Source: Emergencia sp. 1XD21-10 (GTDB taxonomy: Bacteria; Bacillota; Clostridia; Peptostreptococcales; Anaerovoracaceae). Taken from it: DNA of 64,000 nucleotides. Shown here piece after piece: positions 42,201 to 49,052 of the stretch (position 1 is the stretch's first letter; each line of letters opens with the position of its first letter). The notes beneath the pieces were generated by a model. The model worked only from the letters and a program-made list of their open reading frames with translations. It did not search any database and was not told the origin of the DNA. The stretch is taken from contig NZ_QWEQ01000003.1 in the NCBI RefSeq assembly GCF_009936045.1, positions 124,001 to 188,000 on the forward strand, written 5' to 3'. A program made the translations under genes and the position numbers.

Positions 42201-43411
42201 GTTTTCACTACTTCAAGGCTTCCACGCTTCAAGGTATTGCTGAAAGTGACCGTAGAGGTTTTCCCTCCGATAATCGTCACGGTCTGGGTTTTCTGCGGCT
42301 CATAGCGGTCAATGGACTGCTCCGTAACGGTATAAGTGCCAGGGAACAATCCCTCCACTGTTATATTTCCGTTCTTGTCGGTTTTCACGGTCTTATTGAA
42401 GCCGTCACCCTTGATGGTAAAAGAAATCCCCTCAACAACACCGTCCTCGGAAGTCTTTTTGAGTGCAACCGTGCCTGTCGGTGTTTCCACGTTGATATAT
42501 GCCATCATGGTGTCCACGTTTTCCACACCCGTAATGACGTCCTGCAGGTTTGGGTCGCCGTAGGCAATCATCATCGCACCGCTGCTGACCGTCGGCGTGT
42601 TGTTTCTTGCTGCGGTAATCCTTGCCTTGCCATCAATCGCCTTTGATGATGTGATAGTCAGCTTGTTTCCAGACTTAGACACTTTTACATTGCTGTCAGA
42701 GCTGGTAAAGGAATACTCGGATAAAACGCCGTTGCTGTCGGTCAGCGTAAGGCTGTATTTGCTGTCCTTATAGGCAAGCTCCTTTGTGATGTCTTTCTTC
42801 CCTGCCGACATAAAGCTCGGAATCGTGCTGTGCCTTGTAAGCAGGGACACAATCTGGTCGTAAGCCGCCCTCGCCCCACTGTTCGCATAATTAGAGCCAA
42901 AGTGCAGGCTGTAAACGGTCGTGCTTGTCTGGCTGTACGGGCTTGTGGCGTTGCGGCATCCCGTAACAAACTCCCATACAAGGGTCTGGGTGGCAAGCCA
43001 TTTCTCATCATCGCTCCCAGATAAATTCCCGCTGTTGCCCTGATACCCATAGAGCAGGGCAAGCCCCACCGCTTTTCTCTGCTCTGCGGAGAGGGCGTTC
43101 CAAGCGTTGGAAGATGCCTTTGCAAGCGTGTTCCCTGTTTTTAAAGGCACGCCCGGCTGAAGGCAGAACGCCGTTTCCCCGTCCACATACATACGGTATT
43201 TGTATTCGCCTGCCCCTCCTGCGGTATGACCTCCAATGTTGGCACTGGAATTATATCTCATGGCGTTCCCTGCACCGTCGTAGGTGTGGGTAAAGCTGAT
43301 TGTTCCGATGTCGCCCGCTGCAAACGCTGTCGTGGCAGGGACGGCGGACAATGCCGTGACCGCAGCCAGAGCAAACGCCGCAGCCCTTTTAAATAATTTA
43401 CGAATCTTCAT
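39263..43411 (-). CDS. Thioester-domain SpaA/Cna-B pilin-like adhesin, sortase-anchored
   Basis: The 1382-aa surface protein has a signal peptide (cleavage near TTAFAA-GD, residue 32). A thioester domain follows, whose Cys83 (ETAFCLQPG) and Gln142 (LATQTLVWEF) would form the reactive bond. About nine to ten SpaA/Cna-B domains come next (LKKTSEDG...GISFTIKG; TKVDKDYPENKLTGAVFEVY; EKTAPTGF). The C-terminal sorting signal is TPKTGDD, a hydrophobic helix and RKKKED. It probably promotes covalent contact with host or partner cells. The TPKTG motif fits the class B sortase at the window edge. The mature transcript follows a terminator hairpin at 43458-43482. Confidence 0.92.
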   Translation of the reverse strand: MKIRKLFKRAAAFALAAVTALSAVPATTAFAAGDIGTISFTHTYDGAGNAMRYNSSANIGGHTAGGAGEYKYRMYVDGETAFCLQPGVPLKTGNTLAKASSNAWNALSAEQRKAVGLALLYGYQGNSGNLSGSDDEKWLATQTLVWEFVTGCRNATSPYSQTSTTVYSLHFGSNYANSGARAAYDQIVSLLTRHSTIPSFMSAGKKDITKELAYKDSKYSLTLTDSNGVLSEYSFTSSDSNVKVSKSGNKLTITSSKAIDGKARITAARNNTPTVSSGAMMIAYGDPNLQDVITGVENVDTMMAYINVETPTGTVALKKTSEDGVVEGISFTIKGDGFNKTVKTDKNGNITVEGLFPGTYTVTEQSIDRYEPQKTQTVTIIGGKTSTVTFSNTLKRGSLEVVKTSEDNLVEGVKFHLYGTSLSGLAVDEYAITDKNGLAKFENVLISGSTPYTLEEVDTAVRYVVPASQTAPIEWKKVTNRSFHNILKKFNVTVLKTDVETGKKPQGDASLAGAVYGIYKGEELVDTYTTDENGQFTTKYYVCGDDWSIREITPSEGYLLDTTVHHVGAEPELYTVEYNSAKNDVNEQVIKGNIAIIKHTDNGETQIETPEEGAVFEVYLKSAGSFDAAEETERDTLICDENGFAQTKDMPYGIYTVHQTSGWNGRELMKDFDVFICKDSQTYRYLINNANFESYIKIVKKDIETGKVIPYAGAGFQIYDPNGELVTMTFTYPEVTKIDTFYTTAGGELITPQTLEYGKGYSLVEVQAPYGYVLDSEPVYFDVEQENSEDESGITIVKVERSNVAQKGKIMVEKSGEVFSRVSGNKGLYQPIFAVDSLEGAVYEITAAEDIITMDGTVRAEKGEVVDTLTTGEDGTAESKELYLGRYEVKEVTAPYGMVLSGEVHAVELVYAGQEIEVTEAGTDFYNERQRVEINVIKSLEVDEAYGVGNNGEIKDVTFGLYAAEELTAADGSSIPADELIEVIFLDENGHGKAVSDLPIGSYYVQEISTNSAYLISDEKYPVVFEYAGQDTAVVHITANEGEAIENELIYGTVSGKKSNEDGKDLGGAVIGIFKTGTTEYTKENAIATATSEDDGSFSFEDVPYGTWVIREIESPKGYVLSEEEISVTISEVDEVVEIELVNYFITGNIALTKVDKDYPENKLTGAVFEVYSDTNEDGKLDKKDELLGEMGEVEKGVYQMDDLRYGKYLVREKTAPTGFVIDENIYPVSIEENGKTYNVENEAGKGFLNEAQKGSLKIVKTSSDGKVEGFSFRVTGKDYDQTFTTDKKGEITVEGLRIGEYTVSEVSDKASSGYILPADQKVTIKTDETATVTMHNELRDTPKTGDDFSLGLWVSLAAAFTIGAGIFGFVGYKSGRKKKED

Positions 43412-43457
43412 TCATTACCTCCTGTTCATTCTCGTGTTGATAGTTGACTTCTGGCAG

Positions 43458-43482
43458 AAAAAAAGCCGCCCATGTGGACAGC
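43458..43482 (-). terminator. Rho-independent terminator between parB and the adhesin gene
   Basis: On the minus strand GCTGTCC-ACAT-GGGCGGC (with G-U pairs) is followed by seven T. It lies 47 bases upstream of the adhesin start codon, so it either ends the par transcript or attenuates adhesin expression. Confidence 0.65.
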
Positions 43483-43625
43483 CTTTAATAGTTCTTTTCT
43501 CGGATAGTTACTGGCAGTATCTAGGGGGAGAGGTGTGGAGAGGGGGAAGTTAAAAAATTTTTTCTGTTTCCCAAAGGGCAGACTTTCCCCTCGGTGTCCA
43601 CTTCAAAATCCCCATCTTTCCTGCC

Positions 43626-44570
43626 TTACCTCTCGTGAGCCTTGTTCCGCTGCAAGTGGCGGTTATAAAACTCCAACGCCTTTACGACAAAATCCGTTTC
43701 CTGCCCTCTGGGGATGGATTTTGGTATGAGCTTGGTTATCCGCTCGTCCTTAAAGGCAGGCTTCTCTTTCTGGTTCGGCTTATCCTCCTGCATAATGCTC
43801 TGGATAACCTCGTCCGTGAGCTTTCCCTCCTGCATAAACTTTTTCATTTTGATAGCCTGTGCAAGTGAAGGCGTGGCATCATTGTAGCCCATTGCTTCAA
43901 GCAGGGTGTATTGCTGTTCCTCGGAAAGATAAGAAATCTCTACCGCAGGACGAAAAGCAATCTGGCGTTCATCTACCATTTGCAGAATTTCGGGTACAAG
44001 TTCAGTTAAGCGGATAAAGCGACGTACTTGGTCTTGGCTTTCGCCAACAAGCTCACTTAATTTCTCACGAGAAGTTTTGTTTTCTGACTTCTGTGCCACT
44101 GGCACAGAAGTTAAATCACTTCTCTGTCCTTGCCTGTTCATAGCTTCTAACCGCATCTTATATGCAAAGGCTTTCTCACTCGGCAGAATAACAGAGCGTT
44201 GGAGATTACTTTCAACCATGACAATAATTGCTTCATCATGTGTCAGCTCCTTAACCTCACATTTCAGAGTTTCAAGCCCTGCAAGCTCACAAGCCTTTTT
44301 CCGCCTGTGACCGCTGATAAGCTCGTACCGTCCGTCCTCTTTTTGCCGAACTGTCGCAGGGGTCATTACGCCGCTCCGACTGACACTTTCAACAAGCTGC
44401 TCCATATCCTCATTCATCAAAACCTTAAATGGGTGGTCTGGGAACTCATCAATTTCGGAAATGGCTATCTCCCTTATCTTGCTTAGATTCGCTTCTGCTC
44501 GGCTCTCGTCTGTTTCAAAGAGGTCATCGTATGCAGTCAGCTCGATTCCTGTTCTTTTGCTTCTCGCCAA
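43626..44570 (-). CDS. parB: ParB/Spo0J-type partition protein of the ICE
   Basis: The start is a TTG at 44570 with AAGGAGG 9 bases upstream, overlapping parA by 47 bases. The 314 aa contain the ParB core (DEFPDHPFKVL, ISGHRRKKACELAGLE, VESNLQRSVILPSEKAFAYK), a helix-turn-helix (LSELVGESQDQVRRFIRLTE) and a C-terminal dimerisation region. With ParA it stabilises the excised or replicating ICE. Related to the nested element's ParB. Confidence 0.92.
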   Translation of the reverse strand: MARSKRTGIELTAYDDLFETDESRAEANLSKIREIAISEIDEFPDHPFKVLMNEDMEQLVESVSRSGVMTPATVRQKEDGRYELISGHRRKKACELAGLETLKCEVKELTHDEAIIVMVESNLQRSVILPSEKAFAYKMRLEAMNRQGQRSDLTSVPVAQKSENKTSREKLSELVGESQDQVRRFIRLTELVPEILQMVDERQIAFRPAVEISYLSEEQQYTLLEAMGYNDATPSLAQAIKMKKFMQEGKLTDEVIQSIMQEDKPNQKEKPAFKDERITKLIPKSIPRGQETDFVVKALEFYNRHLQRNKAHER

Positions 44571-45351
44571 TCTTTGCTACCTCCTTTCCAAACTGCTCAT
44601 AAGCTGCGGCTACCTTGCCGCCTTTGTCGTAGGCAAAAATGCTCTTGCCCTCTGCGGTGGCTTCTACCGCACGGATGGAATGAGGTATCTGGGCATCGAA
44701 AACTTTAATCCTCTGCCCGTAGGCACTCTTTACCGTTGCAGTAATCTCTTTAGAGATGTTCGTGCGTGGCATTACCATCGTCATCAATATACCGTCAATC
44801 CGCAGATGGGGATTGATTTGCCGCTTGACTTTAGACACGGAGCGAAGCAACAGCTCTAAGCCCTTTGCAGAAAGATAATGGGGCTGTGTCGGGATAACCA
44901 CGCTGTCAGCCGCCGCAAGTGCATTGATTGTGAGCATACCTAAACTCGGCATACAGTCAATAAGGACAGTATCATAATTCTTTTTTACCTCATGGATGCA
45001 GGTTTTCAGTACACTTTCACGGCTTATGGCGTTAATCAGCCTTACTTCCAAGCCCGACAGTTCAATGTTAGACGGGAGCAGGTCAACGCCCTCGTCATGG
45101 TGCAGGATGCTTTTGGAAACATCGACGGATTTATCATCAATAATATCCTGCATAATGGTTGAGAGTGTATTGGGTAAATCATCTGGTCGGCTGTAACCGA
45201 GCGACATGGTTAAATTTGCCTGTGCATCGGCATCAATGAGCAGGACTTTCTTACCCTGTTGTGCCAGAGTTACTCCAAGATTGACCGCTGTGGTGGTCTT
45301 GCCGACACCGCCTTTCTGGTTGGTTAAAGCAATCACTTTGCAATTTGACAT
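44524..45351 (-). CDS. parA: ParA/Soj partition ATPase of the ICE
   Basis: I use the ATG at 45351 (275 aa), which follows AAAGGAGG; the frame extends to 45414 without support. The deviant Walker A is QKGGVGKTTT (residues 12-21). LLIDADAQANLTMSLG and VLIDCMPSLGMLTINAL are the other ATPase motifs. The tail is Lys/Asn-rich. It is the first gene of the parA-parB pair, with a hairpin leader shared in style with the TOPRIM operon. Confidence 0.93.
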   Translation of the reverse strand: MSNCKVIALTNQKGGVGKTTTAVNLGVTLAQQGKKVLLIDADAQANLTMSLGYSRPDDLPNTLSTIMQDIIDDKSVDVSKSILHHDEGVDLLPSNIELSGLEVRLINAISRESVLKTCIHEVKKNYDTVLIDCMPSLGMLTINALAAADSVVIPTQPHYLSAKGLELLLRSVSKVKRQINPHLRIDGILMTMVMPRTNISKEITATVKSAYGQRIKVFDAQIPHSIRAVEATAEGKSIFAYDKGGKVAAAYEQFGKEVAKIGEKQKNRNRADCIR

Positions 45352-45378
45352 AGGTGCGTCCTCCTTTCGCATAAATTT

Positions 45379-45407
45379 AGCCACTTTGTCAAGGTGGCTA
45401 TGTAAAG
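45379..45407 (-). promoter_or_regulatory. Leader hairpin 5' of parA with TTTACATAGCC motif
   Basis: On the minus strand TTTACATAGCC begins a stem AGCCAC/GTGGCT with a 9-base loop, then AAAGGAGG and the parA ATG. Same layout as 12448-12491. Confidence 0.45.
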
Positions 45408-45425
45408 GATTCATGGCAATAAAAA

Positions 45426-45465
45426 AAGCCGACTGGCTGTTTTGTTATAAACTACACCAATCGGC
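45426..45465 (-). terminator. Rho-independent terminator upstream of parA
   Basis: A 10-bp stem AGCCGATTGG / CCAGTCGGCT (one G-U pair) is followed on the minus strand by TTTTTTATTG. It ends the transcript of the two small terminal genes. Its upstream arm again begins with TTTTTACATAGCC. Confidence 0.75.
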
Positions 45466-45498
45466 TATGTAAAAATATATTCAGTTTTATTATCTGCC

Positions 45499-45837
45499 TT
45501 ACCTGTTCTTTCGTGATAAAGCTTCCCTTATTCTCTCTGTATCCCATTTCTCTGGGAACAATACCGCCATAATATGAAACGCATCTATCAGTCCTGCAAT
45601 ATACGCATGAGTACCGTATTCAAAATCCTGCTTATCCCTGCAATCTATAAGATGTTGACAAACTTCCCTTTGTTTCTCTGTCAAATCAAGCTGATTAAAG
45701 GCATCCTCTGCACTTCCCTCATTGTTACTATCCTTTTGATAACTTGCATCCGCTTGTAACAGTTTCAATACAGATTCATCTTTTAGTTTCTCGACCGCTA
45801 TTTTCACCAGTTCTTTAAATTCCTTATCACACATCAC
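45499..45837 (-). CDS. Conserved helical ICE protein
   Basis: The 112-aa protein (MMCDKEFKELVKIAVEKLKD..., LDLTEKQREVCQHLIDCRDKQDFEYGTHAYIAGLIDAFHIMAVLF) is all-helical and acidic. I do not recognise it with confidence. It overlaps the upstream small gene by 11 bases and ends at a good terminator. Confidence 0.6.
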   Translation of the reverse strand: MMCDKEFKELVKIAVEKLKDESVLKLLQADASYQKDSNNEGSAEDAFNQLDLTEKQREVCQHLIDCRDKQDFEYGTHAYIAGLIDAFHIMAVLFPEKWDTERIREALSRKNR

Positions 45838-46021
45838 TTCTTCCTGCCATTTCTACCCTTAACTTTTTTACAGGTGCATGGATAACCTTGATAATAAGCT
45901 CATCAACGCAATCCGTATATCTTCCTTGCTGTATGAGCTGATTTTTTAATCCCACAAGGCTATGCAACAGGAGTTTTCGTTCTTCACTATCCACATATAA
46001 ATGATTTTTCTTTTCTCTCAT
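45827..46021 (-). CDS. Small conserved element protein, paralogue of 7227-7424
   Basis: The 64-aa protein (MREKKNHLYVDSEERKLLLH...) shares DCVDELIIKVIHAPVKKLRV with the protein upstream of virD4. It is the outermost gene of the ICE at this end, next to the repeat-rich terminal region. Function unknown. Confidence 0.6.
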   Translation of the reverse strand: MREKKNHLYVDSEERKLLLHSLVGLKNQLIQQGRYTDCVDELIIKVIHAPVKKLRVEMAGRSDV

Positions 46022-46137
46022 TCATATCACCGTCCTTTTTTCTTTCATTATATAAACGGACGGCAATATATTCAAACATACGGGATTATGTAACACCAGA
46101 AAAAAGCTCTTTGAACGAGTAACTTTTGCCTTTTCAA

Positions 46138-46305
46138 TTAGCAGACTTTTTAGCACGATTTTTTCTCCGATTAGCAGGAGAGCCATTTTGATTAGCAAAA
46201 ACATCAAATTTCTTGCTAATCATTAGCAAGCTAATCGGTGACGATAATTAACAGTTCAATTTCTCTTTAGTCAAATCTGATTAGCAAAAATCGCTCCTGC
46301 TAATC
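46138..46305. repeat. Cluster of TTAGCA/TGCTAA repeats at the ICE end
   Basis: Eight copies of TTAGCA or its complement lie in 168 bases (46138, 46150, 46171, 46192, 46214, 46223, 46281, 46299). They include a perfect palindrome CTTGCTAAT-C-ATTAGCAAG (46212-46230) and a perfect 12-bp inverted pair GATTAGCAGGAG (46169) / CTCCTGCTAATC (46294). The position at the element end beside the tRNA suggests integrase arm sites, excisionase sites or a replication origin. Confidence 0.7.
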
Positions 46306-46346
46306 GCACATTGCTACGAGTTCAAATTTATTTGGAAAATGAGAAA

Positions 46347-46380
46347 CGCCGAAAACCTTGAAAAATCAATGTTTTCGGCG
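46347..46380. other. Perfect 10-bp hairpin between the repeat cluster and tRNA-Arg
   Basis: CGCCGAAAAC (46347-46356) / GTTTTCGGCG (46371-46380) lies 10 bases from the tRNA 3' end. On the minus strand a T-rich TTTCTCATTTT follows. It may be the tRNA terminator displaced by ICE insertion or part of the attachment site. Confidence 0.5.
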
Positions 46381-46390
46381 ATGTTTTCAG

Positions 46391-46464
46391 CGTCGCTAAG
46401 AGGATTTGAACCTCCGACCTACCGCTTAGGAGGCGGTCGCTCTATCCAGCTGAGCTATAGCGAC
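46391..46464 (-). tRNA. tRNA-Arg (anticodon CCT), ICE integration target
   Basis: The minus strand folds as a full cloverleaf: acceptor GTCGCTA/TAGCGAC, D arm AGCTC...GAGCG, anticodon arm CCGC-CTCCTAA-GCGG (anticodon CCT), T arm with GGTTCAAATCC. The discriminator base is G and CCA is not encoded. The 3' end faces the ICE, as expected for a tRNA attachment site. Confidence 0.95.
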
Positions 46465-46538
46465 AGTTACAAAATCTATATTTAGTTTTACTTGTTACCT
46501 TTTCCCTTGTCCTCTTAGGCGAGTGTTTTAACACTTTC

Positions 46539-46940
46539 TTAGGAGAAATCCCGTTTCTTCTTTGCTGTTGCTTCCGAGATCGCCCAGTCGAATTCTTCTC
46601 TGGTCACAAAATCCGGCAGCCGAATGGCTGAAATCCACTGAAAATCTTCTTTCCTGCTGAAATCGACGCCCTGCACGCCTTCCTGCCACCAAAATCCTTC
46701 CAGCGGAGGCACTACATAGTCAAAATAGCCCTCAATGCGATGGCTGCCCAATTTGCTCATCTTAATCGTAAAAGCAATGGCATATAGTAATCCGATAGCT
46801 TCTTTGTACGCGCCTCCCTCTTCATTGGGGTCTCCCTCTCCCCTAACTGCAATATAACGCATCTTGGGCACTTCCACCAAAGACGGCTTCTTCCCCGGTT
46901 GATAAAACTCTTTGTATTCCTTTTTATAATCAAACGCCAT
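46539..46940 (-). pseudogene. GyrI-like small-molecule-binding protein, C-terminally truncated
   Basis: The ATG at 46940 begins MAFDYKKEYKEFYQPGKKPS. The segments MRYIAVRGEGDPNEEGGAY, EGYFDYVVPPLEGFWWQEG and AIRLPDFVTREEFDWAI match GyrI-like proteins of about 205 aa. This one ends after 133 residues (AKKKRDFS), so the last third, normally holding VQIMHIG-type motifs, is absent. The stop lies 75 bases from tRNA-Arg, so the loss may come from past recombination at this integration site. Confidence 0.8.
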
Positions 46941-46942
46941 TG

Positions 46943-47269
46943 TTACTTCACCTTCTTTTTCTTCGGTTTCGGCATAGGCAGATCCGCCCACGTTGTTTTC
47001 ACAAAGCTGACTAGAAATTCCCGATTGTCGATATCTTCAAAAAGAAAATAATCCTTCGCACTTTCATAAGGCGGCGCAAGGGTCAGCTGGGGTGCGAGCC
47101 TGCGCCCTGCCTCAGTTACCTTGATGAACAGCTGGTCATCGCAAATGACCGCAAAAATTTTACCGTCCAGATACATGCCGTACTCGCCGAACATTTTCCG
47201 GTATGTGATTTCTCCCGCTTCCGAAAGCTGTCCTGCCACATATTCTACGAATTCTAAATGAGATGCCAT
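46943..47269 (-). CDS. TfoX/Sxy N-terminal domain protein
   Basis: The 108-aa protein has the TfoX N-terminal fold: ITYRKMFGEYGMYLDGKIFAVICDDQLFIKV, followed by PYESAKDYFLFEDIDNREFLVSFVK and a Lys-rich tail. The C-terminal TfoX domain is absent, as is usual in Firmicutes. It stops 2 bases before the GyrI-like start, in an operon with the acetyltransferase and WYL regulator. Confidence 0.88.
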   Translation of the reverse strand: MASHLEFVEYVAGQLSEAGEITYRKMFGEYGMYLDGKIFAVICDDQLFIKVTEAGRRLAPQLTLAPPYESAKDYFLFEDIDNREFLVSFVKTTWADLPMPKPKKKKVK

Positions 47270-47297
47270 CCTTTTACTCCTTTCTTACCCGATTTCG

Positions 47298-48050
47298 TCA
47301 AAGCAAAGTTTCACAGAGACGTTCAAACTTTTTTTCTGAAAGAATTTCATGGGTGATATAAGTTCCATTATAAAACAGTCCGTAATTGGTCCATGCCATG
47401 GGCGCATTCTGCGCCTGCTCACAGGTTTCGATTTTTCTCTTCTCAAAAGCGATACCCTTTGCCTCTGCCAGGTTTTCAATCACCGGCACATATTTTGCGG
47501 TGAAAGGACAGCCGCTGGTGTAATACAGCGTAAAGCCCTCCTCTTTCAGCGCCGGTTGCTTCGCATTGGGACGAAATACGGGTTTTGCCGCGTCCGCCGA
47601 AAACGGCAGATACAGCAGCGTAAAATACGGTTCCGCCGTATCAGCAAGCAGAAAGCCTTTATGCTGCAGATACTTTGGATCAGACAGAAAACCTTTCTTT
47701 TTTTCAGATGAAATGATTGAAAGACCCGATTTACCCTGTGCTTTTGCGTCTGCAATACAGGTGCGCAGAAGTTCGCTGGAATAGCCGTGCCCCTTGCTTG
47801 CACCCGACACCCAAAAGCAGTTAATGTGCATGTAATTTTCAGCCTCAATAGGCAGCCACGCCTTTTCCGCAGGGATATACTCGATAAAGCACTTTCCCCT
47901 GGTATCAGCCCGCAGAAACACTAAACCATCTGCAAACCGTTCTTTCAGCCAGCCTTTCTTGCTGGTCACCTGCGGGTCTCTATTCGATGATATGGCACAG
48001 CAAATGTGCTCTTTTTCCAGATTTTCTTCAGTCAGTTTGATGTACTCCAT
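47298..48050 (-). CDS. GNAT acetyltransferase with YoaP domain
   Basis: The first 150 residues are a GNAT fold (YMHINCFWVSGASKGHGYSSELL with the acetyl-CoA loop). The last 90 residues, with YYTSGCPFTAKYVPVIENLAE and EKRKIETCEQAQNAP, are the thioredoxin-like YoaP domain. The family modifies unknown targets. The start overlaps the WYL regulator gene by 23 bases, so they are coupled. Confidence 0.85.
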   Translation of the reverse strand: MEYIKLTEENLEKEHICCAISSNRDPQVTSKKGWLKERFADGLVFLRADTRGKCFIEYIPAEKAWLPIEAENYMHINCFWVSGASKGHGYSSELLRTCIADAKAQGKSGLSIISSEKKKGFLSDPKYLQHKGFLLADTAEPYFTLLYLPFSADAAKPVFRPNAKQPALKEEGFTLYYTSGCPFTAKYVPVIENLAEAKGIAFEKRKIETCEQAQNAPMAWTNYGLFYNGTYITHEILSEKKFERLCETLL

Positions 48051-48951
48051 TGTATTTTTCCTCCATTTTTTGGATTATCTGGCGCAATTCTTCTCGTAGT
48101 TCTTCCGGCTGCAAAAGTTCCGCCTGCGCTCCGAAAGTAAGCAACCATGTCAGCAGACTTTCCTTGTCGGTATAGTCCGCACAAAAAAGCAGCCTTCCAT
48201 CTTCCTGCTCTCGAAAAGAGTCCACTCCAAACTCCTCAATCAATCGCCATTTTGCCCCGGCTTCAAAGAGTGCTTTTACCTTGATTTCTCCCGGAAAAAT
48301 TTTCTCGTTAGAAAGTTCCGGAAAAGGTACATCACGCCCAGCAAAGCATTCCCCCACCTTTTCCACGTAGGTCATCCGATTGAGCTTAAACAGACGAAAA
48401 TCCTGTCTCTTTTCGCACCACGCCCACAGATACCAGCTGGACCAGTGAAATACCAGGTAATACGGCTCCACCGTTCGCATTTCTTCTCCTTTCGGCGAAT
48501 AATACCGAAATGTCAGCTTCCTTTTCTCCGAAATCGCCTCCTGCATCAACTGAATCTTCGGCGCCAGAGTCTCTTTGTACCAAGAAGACAAATCAATCAG
48601 CATAAAATCGCTGCCGCAGGTAAAGCTCGACGCGCCAGGCTTTAACTTTTCCATCAGCTGCTCATAATAACTGCTTCCGCTAACACTGTCAAGGCTCCGC
48701 AGACCTGCTAAAATCATCTGCATATCCTTTGTCGTAAGCAGTGTTCTGTCAATTTTGTAGCCATCCATAATAGAAATGCCTCCGCCGCTTCCCTGACTGG
48801 TCGCAATAGGAATCCCCGCCTTGCAGAGGACTTCGATATCTCTGTTGATGGTTCTTCTGGACACTTCAAAGCGTTCTGCAAGTTCTGGCGCTGTAACCTG
48901 TTCACATCGCAAAAGCACAGATAAAATGCCGATTAGCCGGTCGATTTTCAT
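48028..48951 (-). CDS. YafY-type HTH and WYL domain regulator
   Basis: The 307-aa protein has a DeoR-like helix-turn-helix (RLIGILSVLLRCEQVTAPELAERFEVSRRTINRDIEVLCKAG) and a WYL sensor domain (REKRKLTFRYYSPKGEEMRTVEPYYLVFHWSSWYLWAWCE). It begins the operon of YoaP-GNAT, TfoX and GyrI-like genes and likely controls it in response to a small ligand or nucleic acid. Confidence 0.9.
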   Translation of the reverse strand: MKIDRLIGILSVLLRCEQVTAPELAERFEVSRRTINRDIEVLCKAGIPIATSQGSGGGISIMDGYKIDRTLLTTKDMQMILAGLRSLDSVSGSSYYEQLMEKLKPGASSFTCGSDFMLIDLSSWYKETLAPKIQLMQEAISEKRKLTFRYYSPKGEEMRTVEPYYLVFHWSSWYLWAWCEKRQDFRLFKLNRMTYVEKVGECFAGRDVPFPELSNEKIFPGEIKVKALFEAGAKWRLIEEFGVDSFREQEDGRLLFCADYTDKESLLTWLLTFGAQAELLQPEELREELRQIIQKMEEKYNGVHQTD

Positions 48952-48991
48952 AAATAAAATCTCCTCTTTTGTATAGTATCCTCATAATAGC

Positions 48992-49027
48992 AAAGCAAAC
49001 ACGACAGCAGTGTGTCATGTTTGCTTT
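48992..49027 (-). terminator. Long hairpin between the GNAT gene and the WYL operon
   Basis: A 15-bp stem, AAAGCAAACATGACA / TGTCGTGTTTGCTTT on the minus strand with one G-U pair and a 6-base loop, lies 25 bases past the GNAT stop. The U tract is weak, so it may be a terminator or mRNA-end stabiliser. Confidence 0.6.
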
Positions 49028-49052
49028 GATTTTGTCGCAATTATTTTTAAGG

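Larger units (their letters stand above)
1..46391. mobile_element. Integrative conjugative element (ICE), Tn1549-like conjugation module, left part outside window
   Basis: A continuous set of Gram-positive type IV secretion genes (VirB4, PrgI, TrbL-like, Maff2, VirD4, PcfB, MOBP relaxase, MobC, SNF2/methylase helicase, ParA/ParB, sortase and pilin-like adhesin) lies on one strand and stops at the 3' end of tRNA-Arg(CCT). Beyond that tRNA the genes are ordinary chromosomal ones. Tyrosine-integrase ICEs commonly use tRNA 3' ends, so I infer that the right attachment site is at about 46,391. No integrase for this element is visible, so it should lie left of position 1. The exact border is inferred, not seen as a repeat pair. 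Confidence 0.85.

Noticed and set aside
46022-46207. 61-codon minus-strand frame in the ICE terminal region
   Set aside because: It runs through the TTAGCA repeat cluster, has no ribosome site and its product resembles nothing.
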